From JAQBQB01 sp963846925 (GTDB lineage: Bacteria > Gemmatimonadota > Gemmatimonadetes > Gemmatimonadales > Gemmatimonadaceae), in assembly GCA_963846925.1 (NCBI GenBank), contig CAWJXW010000016.1, positions 62,001 to 126,000 on the forward strand: 64,000 nucleotides of DNA. The letters run 5' to 3'. Shown here piece by piece: positions 1 through 8,775 of the stretch (its first letter is position 1; every line of letters starts with the position of its first letter). The translations under genes were made by a program, and so were the position numbers. A model generated the notes under the pieces. It was not told the origin of the DNA, did no database searches, and was given only the letters and a program-made list of their open reading frames with translations.

Positions 1-2165
1 GCGACGACCAGCTCATGATCGCCGACCAGTCGGGTCTCAGCACGCCGCGCGCGATTCCGCTCCCCGGCTCCGGGCTATTTCTCGGAGCTCGAGTGGTCGC
101 CGAACGGAAAGCTGCTGCTCGTCGACGACAATCATCTGAACCTGTGGACCGTCGACGTCGCGACGGGCAAGGCGACGAAGCTCGACGAGGACGAGTACAA
201 CACGCCGGGCCGGAGCTTCCAGGCCACGTGGTCGCCGGACTCGCGATGGGTCGCGTACACGAAGAGCCTCGACAGCCACATGCGCGCCGTCTTCGTGCGC
301 TCGCTCGCCGAGCAGCAGTCCCGGCAACTCACCGACGCGCTCGCCGACGCCACGTCGCCGGCCTTCGACGCGAGCGGCAAGTATCTCTACTTCCTCGCCA
401 GCACCGACTACGGTCCGAGGTCCGGTTGGGTCGAGATGAGCGCCGTCGATCGCCCGTCGCGGCGGTCGGTGTATCTCGCGGTGCTCAGCGCGAGCGACCC
501 GTCGCCCCTCCTGCCCGAGACGGGTGACGAACCCGCGGGTGCCCCCGCGCCGCGCGCGAAGCCCGATTCGATTTTGCGCGTCGACTTCGCCAACATCGGC
601 CAGCGGATACTCAGCCTCGACGTGCCCGCCGCCGACTACGGCGACCTCGCCGCGGGGCCGGCCGGGATGATCTTCTACTCGGAGACGGTCACCGAGGGCA
701 CCGGCCGAGCCTCAATGCGCCTCCAGCGTTACCAGCTTCGCTTGCCGGGCGCTCCGGCCGCGGGCCCCGGTGGCGCGTCGACGTTCCTCGAGGGAATTCG
801 CTCCTTCACGCTGTCGGCCGACCGAAAGAAGCTGCTCTACTCCGCCGGCGTCGGCGCCGGCGCGCGCTGGGGTATCGTCCCGACCGCGGGCCCGGCGAAG
901 GTCGGCGACGGTCCGATGAACGTCGCGGCGCTCGAGAGCTGGATCGATCCGCGCGCCGAGTGGGCCGAGATCTTCCACGAAGGACTGCGGCAGCAGCGCG
1001 AATTCTTCTACGACGCCAAGCTCCACGGCGCCGATTGGAAGGCCATCGAAGCGAAGTACGAGCCGCTCGTCGCGTTCGTGAACCATCGGTCCGACCTGAG
1101 CTACCTGATGGCGCAGACCGGCGGCGAGCTGGTCGTCGGACACTCCTACATCACCAGCCCCGGCGACGTGCCGAGCGACGCGCCGGTCAGCGTCGGGCTC
1201 CTCGGCGCCGACTACACGGTGGAGAACGGCCACTATCGCATCCACCGCGTCTACACCGGTGAGAACTGGAATCCGGATCTCCGGGCGCCGCTCAGCGCGC
1301 CCGGCATCGACGTCAAGGAAGGCGACTATCTGCTCGAGGTGAACGGCCGCCCGGTCACGCCGCCGACGAACGTGTACGCGGTGTTCGAGGGAACGGCCGG
1401 CCATCAGATCGCGATTCGTGTGAACGGCGCGCCGACGACCGAGGGATCGCGCGTCGTGACGGTCGTCCCCGTGGCGAGCGAAGACGGATTGCGCACGCGG
1501 GCATGGATCGAGGACAATCGCCGCAAGGTGGACGAGCTCTCGCACGGTAAGCTCGCGTACGTCTGGCTGCCGAACACGTCGATCCCGGGGTATCAGGCGT
1601 TCACGCGCTACTTCTACTCGCAGCAGGGCAAGGACGGCGCGATCATCGACGAGCGATACAACCACGGCGGGCTCGTCGCCGACTACATCGTGAACGAGCT
1701 CGATCGAAAGCCGATGGGTTACTTCGCGATGCGCGACGGCGAGACGTGCACGACGCCGGCGGCCGGCATCTACGGTCCCAAGGTGATGATCATGAACGAG
1801 TCGGCCGGCTCCGGCGGCGACGCCCTTCCCTACTACTTCCAGCTGCGTAACATCGGCCCGCTCGTCGGCACGCGCACGTGGGGCGCGCTCGTCGGCACGA
1901 CCGGCACGCCTCCGACGATCGACGGCGGCGGCATCACGGCGCCGGGCTTAGCGTTCTATGATATGAGCGGACACTGGGCGGTGGAGAACCAGGGCATCGC
2001 GCCCGACATCGAGGTCGAGTATTCCGCCGCCGAGGTGATCGAAGGGGCACGATCCGCAGCTCGAGCGCGCGGTGCAGGAGGCTCTGAAGCTGCTCGAGCA
2101 GCATCCGGTGAAGCGCGTCGCCGCGGCCCGCTCCGATCGACCGCGTCAAGCCGCCCGCACGTTAG
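1..2165 (+). CDS. Tricorn-like S41 protease, C-terminal part (5' end outside window, frameshifted)
   Basis: Large protease that in the tricorn family degrades peptides released by other proteases. The visible part holds beta-propeller repeats (SPNGK, SPDSRW), a PDZ segment (about 1290-1470) and the S41 catalytic domain. His in VVGHSY (codon 1141-1143) and Ser in NESAGSGGD (codon 1801-1803) fit the family's catalytic residues. The open frame from 280 is only part of the gene. Propeller sequence continues upstream in the same frame to about 76, then moves to another frame through one extra base near 70. Near 2047 an extra G in GGGG, and near 2126 another base, hide the true C-terminus, which in the corrected frame ends KPPAR and stop at 2163-2165. 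I see no reason to call it a pseudogene, because the repaired sequence is intact. Confidence 0.85.
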
Positions 2166-2216
2166 ACGCGTCGCGGCTCTGACAGTCGCGCTGGGGAAGT
2201 CGTAACGATTCGATAC

Positions 2217-2327
2217 ACGGACACAAACGGAGACGACGGAACAAACGGAGACTGCAAGAGCTTTTGTCAAAAGCAGCTTGCTGTTGCAGTCCCCGTTTGT
2301 TTCAGTTCGTTCTCCGTTTGTGTCCGT
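2217..2327. repeat. Two-tier intergenic palindrome with iterated word
   Basis: A perfect 17-base inverted repeat (2217-2233 against 2311-2327, ACGGACACAAACGGAGA) encloses a second, near-perfect one (about 2240-2257 against 2284-2301). The word ACAAACGGAGA occurs twice in each arm. The tip holds a further small hairpin, GCTTTT-GTC-AAAAGC. It lies between two convergent genes and could act as a bidirectional terminator or be a mobile intergenic palindrome. Confidence 0.8.
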
Positions 2328-2393
2328 TTCACAATTGTTGATGCCGGAACGGTTGAGCCGCACGGGCGCCACACGAATGCCCGTGTAACAAGC

Positions 2394-4112
2394 TTATTGC
2401 TTCAGCGCAGTTCCGGGCCCCCACAGCACCTTGCCCGGCCTTCGCCCCGGTGTGCTTGCCGTGGTCGATCGTCACGACGCCGTTCACGAGCACCCACTCG
2501 ATGCCCGTCGGGAACTCCATCGGCTTCTCGTACGTCGCGCTGTCCTGGAGCGTGTCGTAGTCGAAGATCGTCACGTCGGCCCAGTTGCCGACGTCGATCG
2601 TTCCGCGATTGGCGAGCCGCATGCGCGTCGCCGGCCAGCCGGTCATCTTGCGGATCGCTTCGGTGCAGCGTGAGCACGTGGCGCTCCTTCACGTACTTCG
2701 CGATCACGCGCGGGAAGTTGCCGAAGCTGCGCGGGTGCGGCAGGCCGGTCTCGTCGGGCACGCCGATCTGCGCCACGGCGCCGGCGTCGCTGCCGATGCT
2801 CGTCCACGGGAACCGCAGCGCCGTCTCGATGTCCGGCTTCGCCCATCATGTGATAGATCGCCATCACGCGACCGCTGCCCTGCGCGACGAGATCCCACGC
2901 CGCGTCGGCCGGATCCTTGTTCTGCTCGCGCGCGATCTGCGCGATCGTCTTCTGCTCGTACTTCGCGTTGGCCGGATTGCGCGCGTTGACGAGCACGACG
3001 CCGTCCCAGCCGCCGGCCGCCTCGATGATGTTCCACCAACCCGGCGAGCCGGTCGTCGACTTCGCGCTTGAGCCGCGCGCGCGATTTGCGGGTTCGCGAG
3101 ACGCGCCTTGAGCGAATCGGTGCCGCCCTCGTGCGCCCAACTCGGAATCGTCGCCTCGAGGCCCGTGCCGCCCGCCGTGTAGACGTAGAGTCCGCCGCGA
3201 CGTCGACGCCGCGCGCGCGCGCCGCGTCGACGACCTGGCGCACGGAATCCATCAGGATGCCCCACCCCGGCTGGTACGCGACCTTGAGATGGAAGACCTC
3301 GACCGGGCAGCCCGGCCTTCTCGCCGATCGTCGATCGCCTCGTTGACCGCGCCGACGACTTCCCTGCCCTTCGCCGCGAATGTGGCTCGCGTACATGCCG
3401 CCGTACTTCGCCGCCGCCTTCGCGACCTCCACCAGCTCGTCGGTGGTCGCAGTAGCTCGACGGCGGATAGATCAGCGCCGTCGTCATCCCCATCGCGCCG
3501 CCGCGCATCGCGGTGTCCATGATCGCGCGCATGCGATCCAGCTCGGCCGCGTTCGGCTTGCGCGCCGACATGCCCGAGCACGGCGACGCGCGCCTGCGTC
3601 TCGCTGAAGTAGCTGCCGAAGTTGATGCTGATCCCCTGGCTTCTCGAGCGTCGCGAAGTACTCGGCGACGCGCGCCCGCGGGCACCGGCGTGCCGCCTTC
3701 GCCGCCGATCGCCGTCGTCACGCCTTCCTGCAGCTTGTTCTCGGCGAGCCCGTTGCGCGGAAGCACGCCGCCCGACTGATCCATCATGTCGATCCAGCCC
3801 GGGCTCACGTACTTGCCGGTCGGCGTCGATCTCCGTCGCGCCCGCGCGCCGTGATCTTGCCGATCTTCGCGAAGCGTCCGTCCTTGATCGCGACGTCCGC
3901 GAGAATCCATCGGATTGCCCTCGTCCGTCGAGCACGCGGCCGTTGCGAATCACGACGTCGTAGAGCGTATCGCTCGATGTGGGTGCGGCGACGGACCGGG
4001 TTGGACAGCCCGCCGTGCCCGCCGTCTGAGCGTCCAGCGACGACGTTCGCGAAGCAACGCCGCATGCGGCGGCGGCGAGGACTCTCCACGCGCGTCGCGC
4101 GCGCCGCGTCAT
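2394..4112 (-). pseudogene. N-acyl-D-amino-acid deacylase-like amidohydrolase, heavily frameshifted
   Basis: Members of this amidohydrolase family remove acyl groups from D-amino acids. The product is recognisable only across all three frames. In order they give a signal peptide (MTRRARRAWRVLAAAA), DVVIRNGRVLDG, SPGWIDMMDQSGG, TAIGGEGGTPVP, RGGAMGMTTALIYPP, GMYASHIRGEG, VEVFHLK, YTAGGTGLEATIP, SPGWWNIIE, IGSDAGAVAQIG, HPRSFGNFPRV and the final WGPGTALKQ with stop at 2394-2396. At least about 15 frame changes are needed, nearly all one extra base. The usual HxH metal motif after GxID reads MMD. Its ATG overlaps the upstream stop (ATGA, 4109-4112), making it the last gene of a hydrolase operon. 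It is either a decayed gene or a stretch of poor sequence. Confidence 0.75.
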
Positions 4113-5617
4113 CGTCGCACTCGCGCGAACGCGATCCCCGCGATGCGAACAGCTGAGATCCCACCGACGCCGTCAGGCGTGAACGTCAGCGCGACCTGAT
4201 CGCGTGGATTCGCGGCGTGCGTGCGGAAGGAATCGATGTCCCAGTGATCCAACTCCACTTCGGCGTCGGTGACGACGCGCGCGCGCAGCTTCCCGTTCGC
4301 ATTCGTGACTGTGACGGTCCCATACGCCGAATCGACGAACGTGCCGGCGTACTTCTCGATCGCGACCGACGCCGGGCGCTCTACATGCTGCGCCGCTTGT
4401 ACCACCGGGCCGGCACTCTGTCTCAGGCGAGCGAACAGCGCGCTGACCTCCGCGCTCCAGTCTCGCGCCGGGCCGGCCGCGTTGTACAGATCGAACGCGC
4501 GATACATGAGCGCGTGCCGCAGCTCGGCGTGATCGAGGTTCTCGAGGACGTACACGCCCAAGCTGCTCGTTCGGCATGAGGCCGATGATCGCGCACATGC
4601 CGTCGATGCTGCCGGTGTGCATCCACACCTGCTGGCCGGCGTAGTCCTGGATGAACCAGCCGAACCCATAGCTGAAGAAGTCGGGCCGCGAAAGCTGGAG
4701 CGCCGGGTACTCCTCCATCGGCGCTTCGAATCTGCGGCGTGATCAGCTCGCGAAACGTCGACGCCTTGATGAGACGCTTGGATCCGACGCGGCCGCTGTC
4801 GAGCACGAATCGCATCCACTTCGACATGTCGCTCACGCTCGACCACACGGAGCCGGCCGGCGCGATGGCGTCGGTCGAGCGCATCGGAACGACCCGAATG
4901 CTGTCGTTGATCGCGTAGTGCGGTACGGCGACGTTCGGCTTGCCGCCGATCTCGGACACCAGCGCTTCGGTCTCGTTCATGCCGAGCGGCCCGAAAATGC
5001 GCGAACGAACGAACGCCTCCCACGACATTCCGGACGCGCGCTCGACGATCGTTCCGCTCAGACGCATACATGACGTTCTGATACGACCAGTTCGACCGGA
5101 ACGACGACTCCGGCTTGATGTACCGCAGCCCGTGAATGATCTGCGGCATCGTGTAATGCCAGCGGGCCCAGAAGAGGTCCGTGCCCGGCAACCCGCTGCG
5201 GTGCGTGAGCAGGTCGCGGATGGTCAGCTCGCGCGTCGCGTACGGATCGTAGAGCTGGAGCTCGGGGATGTAGTCGGTGACGTGGTCGTCCCAGTGCAGC
5301 TTCCCGTCGTCGACGAGCATCGCGAGCGACGCCGACGTCATCGCCTTCGTCGTCGATCCGATCGCAAACCGCGTGTGCTCGTCGGCCGGCTGGTTCTTGC
5401 CCATCTCGAGCACGCCATAGCCCTTGGCAAAGACGAGCGAGTCGTCCTTCACGACCGCGATCGCGAGTGCCGGCACCTTCCAATCGTGGGCGGCCTGCGC
5501 CACGTAACGATCGAACGCCGCCCAATCGGGAGGCGACGCCTTTTGTGCGCCCGCCGCCGAGGCGGTGATCAGCATCGCGCTCGAGAAGGCGCAGACGCGC
5601 ATGACACTTTGCACCAT
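4109..5617 (-). CDS. Serine hydrolase, beta-lactamase class C-like, with C-terminal DUF3471-like domain (frameshifted)
   Basis: Penicillin-binding-protein-like serine hydrolase, probably exported and acting on a peptide or ester. After a signal peptide (MVQSVMRVCAFSSAMLITASAAGAQ) it has the SxxK motif STTK, the Tyr motif YQN (for YxN) and HTG in place of KTG. A beta-rich C-terminal domain of DUF3471 type follows (EKYAGTFVDSAYGTVTV). Three frame breaks, near 5065, 4730 and 4565, each repair by removing one base; the last two read CGA(A)GCG and TTGG(G)CG. Start chosen at 5617; 5602 is an alternative. It is the middle gene of an operon, 70 bp after the S15 hydrolase and overlapping the amidohydrolase start by four bases. 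Confidence 0.85.
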   Translation of the reverse strand: MVQSVMRVCAFSSAMLITASAAGAQKASPPDWAAFDRYVAQAAHDWKVPALAIAVVKDDSLVFAKGYGVLEMGKNQPADEHTRFAIGSTTKAMTSASLAMLVDDGKLHWDDHVTDYIPELQLYDPYATRELTIRDLLTHRSGLPGTDLFWARWHYTMPQIIHGLRYIKPESSFRSNWSYQNVMYASERNDRRARVRNVVGGVRSFAHFRAARHERDRSAGVRDRRQAERRRTALRDQRQHSGRSDALDRRHRAGRLRVVERERHVEVDAIRARQRPRRIQASHQGVDVSRADHAADSKRRWRSTRRSSFRGPTSSAMGSAGSSRTTPASRCGCTPAASTACARSSASCRTSSLGVYVLENLDHAELRHALMYRAFDLYNAAGPARDWSAEVSALFARLRQSAGPVVQAAQHVERPASVAIEKYAGTFVDSAYGTVTVTNANGKLRARVVTDAEVELDHWDIDSFRTHAANPRDQVALTFTPDGVGGISAVRIAGIAFARVRR

Positions 5618-5650
5618 TCGGTTGATTCTCCAATCGTCGAGTTGATCCAA

Positions 5651-5680
5651 CTGTCGAGCCGTCCTGCTGTCGAACCGTCC
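5651..5680. repeat. Short intergenic direct repeat
   Basis: The 14-base word CTGTCGA(G/A)CCGTCC occurs at 5651-5664 and 5667-5680, just downstream of the S15 hydrolase stop. The core GTCGA also occurs at 5636-5640. It belongs with the other locally iterated intergenic words in this window. Function unknown. Confidence 0.6.
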
Positions 5681-5687
5681 AGCCCCT

Positions 5688-7571
5688 CTACCGTGCATTC
5701 ACCACGGAAACTTGGACGTACGTCGCGGCGTCGGAACTGCGGAAGATGCGATGCGTCTGCGCTTTGAAGTCGGAGTCCTTCGCCTGGAAAATGTTCGTCA
5801 CGAACGTCTGCGGGTTCCGATCGATGAGCGGGAACCAGCTGCTCTGCACTTCGACCATGATGCGGTGTCCTTTGCGAAACTTGTAATCCTGCGTGTGGAG
5901 GTCGACGACGAATTCGTCGACGTGATTCGGCGTGATCGGCTCGGGATGCTCGAAGCCCTTTCGGAAGCGGCCGCGAAAGACGTCGTTCGCGACCATGAGC
6001 TGGTAGCCGTTGAGCTTCTGGTCGGCTTGCCCCGTGTCCGGGTAGACGTCGATCAGCTTGACCACCCAGTCGGCGTCGGACCCGGTCGTCGACGCGAAGA
6101 GGTGCGCGGTGATGTCGCCCGCGATCGTGACGTCGGCGTCGAGCGGGTCGGTCTGCCAGCTGATCACGTCGGGACGATCTGGCAAGAAAACGCTGATCGT
6201 CGGTCAAGCCAGCGGGACCACGTCGAACCCTGCCCGTAGGTCGGCAGGATCGGCCGCGGCCGATACGGTACCGGATTCGCCGGATCGGAGACGAACGAGT
6301 CGGCGGCGTTCGGCGAGCGATCGGCCGGCGGTGAGAACGACAGCTTGCGATCGGCCTGCACGTACAGGCGCCGCGGCGTCACGCCGGTCTTGAGCGGCCA
6401 GCTCGATCGCTTCTGCCACGTGTTCGATCCGCCCTCGAACACCGTCGCCTCCGGAAGACTCTGCGTGCCGATCCCCTTGAGCCAATACGCGAACAACGGC
6501 GCGAGCACGCCGCGACGATATTCCGGCGACGTCTCCGATCCGAAGTCGACGTTGCCGAGCTGCCGGCCGCTCTGCCCGCTCCAACCGCCGTGATTCCACG
6601 GGCCGACGACGAGGAAGTTCAGGTTCTTCGTGTCGTGCTTCTCGAGCAGCTCGTAGATCTTGATCGGACCGTAGAAGTCCTCCTGGTCCCACCAGCCCGC
6701 GACGCTCAGCGTCGGCACGTTGACGCGATCGACGTACGGCGCGACCGCCTGCTTCTGCCAGAAGGAGTCGTAGCTCGGATGGTTGGCGAAGTCGTTCCAG
6801 CTCGGGATGTTCCCGTGCAGGTAGGTCTCATTGACGTGGGCCAACGACCCGAGCTTGAGATACCAGTCGTACGTGTCGGAGTCGTTGAACGCGAACGGCG
6901 CGCGCTCCTTGTTCGTCTCCATCATCACGGCGTACTCGAACCCGTAGCTCAACCGAAACGCGCCGTTGTGATGGAAGTCGTCGCCGATGAACATGTCGGC
7001 CGGCGAAGCCTGGGGCGACACGGCCTTGAGCGCGGGATGCGGATCGAGCATCGCGACGACGGTGAGCCACCCCGGGTACGACACGCCCATCATCCCGACG
7101 CGCCCGTTGTTGTGCGGAACGTTCTTGATGAGCCAGTCGATCGTGTCGTAGGTGTCGGTGCTCTCGTCGATCGCCTTCGGATCCTTCTTGTCGCGCATCT
7201 GGCGGAGCATCACGAACTGTCCCTCGGACTTGTACCGCCCGCGGATGTCCTGATGGACGAAGATGTAGCCGTCGCGCGCCAGCTCGGCGTACGCGCCCGC
7301 GGAACGTCGCTTCGCCGCCCTCGATGCCGTACGGCGTGCGGATCATGATGATCGGGAGATTGCCGGCGAAGCCGCGCGGGACGAAGATGTTCGTGTGCAG
7401 CTTCACGCCGTCGCGCATGGCGACCATCGTCTCGGTCTTGTCGAACGTCGGGATCGGCGGCGTGCCCTCGGTGGCCGGCTGCTGGCCGGGCAACGCGATC
7501 GCGGGCAACGCGAGTCGCGCGAGGACGGCGACTGTGCAGGACACTCGGGTGGCGACTGTACGAAGATGCAT
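5688..7571 (-). CDS. CocE/NonD family hydrolase (X-Pro dipeptidyl-peptidase, S15-like), frameshifted
   Basis: Alpha/beta hydrolase of the CocE/S15 family, whose members cleave Xaa-Pro peptides, cocaine-type esters or acyl substrates. A signal peptide (MHLRTVATRVSCTVAVLARL) suggests export. Conserved blocks are MRDGVKLHTNIFVPRG, IRTPYG, the nucleophile motif GVSYPGW, and VVGPWNHGGW. The C-terminal jelly-roll segment has DADVTIAGDITAHLF, FRKGHRIMVEVQSSWFPLI and a stop at 5688-5690. Three +1 breaks are visible: near 7300 (CGG for CG) and two within 30 bases near 6180-6210. The repaired length of about 625 residues is normal for the family. First gene of the minus-strand hydrolase operon. Substrate cannot be told from sequence. 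Confidence 0.88.
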
Positions 7572-7668
7572 CGGGAACTCCGTCGATGGTGGCGGACCCG
7601 GCGATTGTACACCAAAGTGGTAGACCGCACAACTGCGAACCGCGGGATCAATCCTCCGAGGACCGACC

Positions 7669-7853
7669 ATGGCACACGACCTTGAACGCGACGTCCGCTT
7701 CCTCAAGCGATACGCGGTCGCCATGACCGCGTTCGCCGTCGTCGGCCGCGCCTGCGACTGCTCGTCGATTCGCTCGGCGCGCCGCGCATCGAGTTCCTCA
7801 ACGAGGCGGGTCAGGTGACGTATACGCTGACCGACTCCGGCCAACGGCGCTGA
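7669..7853 (+). pseudogene. Remnant of a small membrane-anchored protein
   Basis: An ATG with a plausible ribosome site (CCGAGGAC) opens a reading frame with RDVRFLKRYAVAMTAFAVV, a charged start followed by a hydrophobic stretch. A different frame, from about 7759, continues with DSLGAPRIEFLNEAGQVTY and ends at TGA 7851-7853. Together they resemble the N-terminus and the start of the core of a short family of anchored proteins of unknown function. The usual remainder of the core is missing, so a frameshift alone does not restore it. Confidence 0.5.
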
Positions 7854-7987
7854 TCAACCCGGCTGAACCACTGAGGCTCGCGCGACGCCGACGAAAGGCC
7901 CACGCGAGGCACTTAGGTCCGCGATACTCAGCATCGTTTGGCACCGGAGGTGCGTTGCTCACTCACGGAAAGTGGACCTTCGTCTAC

Positions 7988-8013
7988 CGCGGCACGCTTG
8001 CCGCGTGGGGAGG
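7988..8013 (+). promoter_or_regulatory. Hairpin and ribosome binding site before the 8020 gene
   Basis: A perfect 7-bp stem (CGCGGCA-CGCT-TGCCGCG, 7988-8005) sits directly before a strong Shine-Dalgarno sequence, GGGGAGG (8007-8013). The spacing of six bases favours the start at 8020 over the ATG at 8017. The hairpin may tune access to the ribosome site; this is inference. Confidence 0.5.
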
Positions 8014-8019
8014 TATATG

Positions 8020-8698
8020 ATGAGCACGTCAATGATCATAGGAATCATCGTCGCGGCAGCGGTCGTCGTGATCGGCGTCGCGTGGTATGCCATCGAGAGA
8101 CGTCACCGGACGAGCGCGCTTCGCACGCAGTACGGAAGCGAGTACGACCGCACGGTTCGCCACGCGAGCAGCCGGCGCGTCGCGGAAGCCGAGCTCGCCA
8201 AACGAAAAGAGCGGGTCGAGAATCTCGACATTCGCCCGCTCCTCGCCTGAGCAGCGCGAGCTTTACGACCAGCAGTGGCACGACCTTCAGGAAATGTTCG
8301 TCGACGATCCGGGCGGAGCGGTGAATCACGCCGATTCGCTGGTCATGGACGTCATGCGAACGCGCGGCTACCCCGTGGCGAACTTCGAGCAACGCGCCGC
8401 GGATCTGTCCGTGCACCACGCGCGGTTCGTGCGGAACTATCGCGCGGCGCGTGACGTCGCCGAACGCCATCGTCGCGGCGCCGCCACGACGGAAGAGCTC
8501 CGACGCGCGATGGTCTACTATCACGAGATGTTCGACGACCTGCTCGGCCCGGAGCCGTCCACAACCGACCGGCAGGTCGAGATGACGGTTGCGCGTGAAG
8601 TTGCGCCGCCACCGCCGGTGCGCGAACAGCCCGTACGCCCGGACCGTCCGACCAGAGAAGCGCTTCCGGTCGACGACGAAGTTCGATTCGATAGGTAG
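8020..8698 (+). CDS. Membrane-anchored protein of unknown function (frameshifted)
   Basis: The protein starts with one transmembrane helix (MIIGIIVAAAVVVIGVAWY) and continues as a soluble, helical domain. Conserved-looking blocks are YGSEYDRTV, RRVAEAELAKRKER, LDIRPLSPEQRELY, FVDDPGGAV, ADSLVMDVMRTRGYPV, FEQRAADLSV and ELRRAMVYYHEMFDDLLG. I recall similar proteins as unnamed hypothetical proteins in many bacteria. The frame breaks near 8242 at CTC(C)TCG, one extra C. A low-complexity Pro/Arg/Val tail follows residue 190. No function can be given. It converges on the ADOP gene through a shared hairpin. Confidence 0.75.
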
Positions 8699-8706
8699 GC
8701 TTGGTC

Positions 8707-8763
8707 GGAGCTGCGTGAGCGGTGTTCGCCGGGTCCAAGCCCCGGCTCACCGCTCCCAGCTCC
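8707..8763. terminator. Bidirectional terminator-like hairpin
   Basis: Between convergent genes, GGAGCTG (8707-8713) pairs with CAGCTCC (8757-8763), and GAGCGGTG (8717-8724) pairs with CACCGCTC (8748-8755). The loop holds a smaller CCGGG/CCCGG stem. No T-tract follows. Confidence 0.65.
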
Positions 8764-8775
8764 TACCGTCGCGCA

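Noticed and set aside
2394..4112. Programmed frameshifting in the amidohydrolase
   Set aside because: About fifteen sites of different sequence, mostly simple base duplications; no slippery heptamer with a downstream structure at each.
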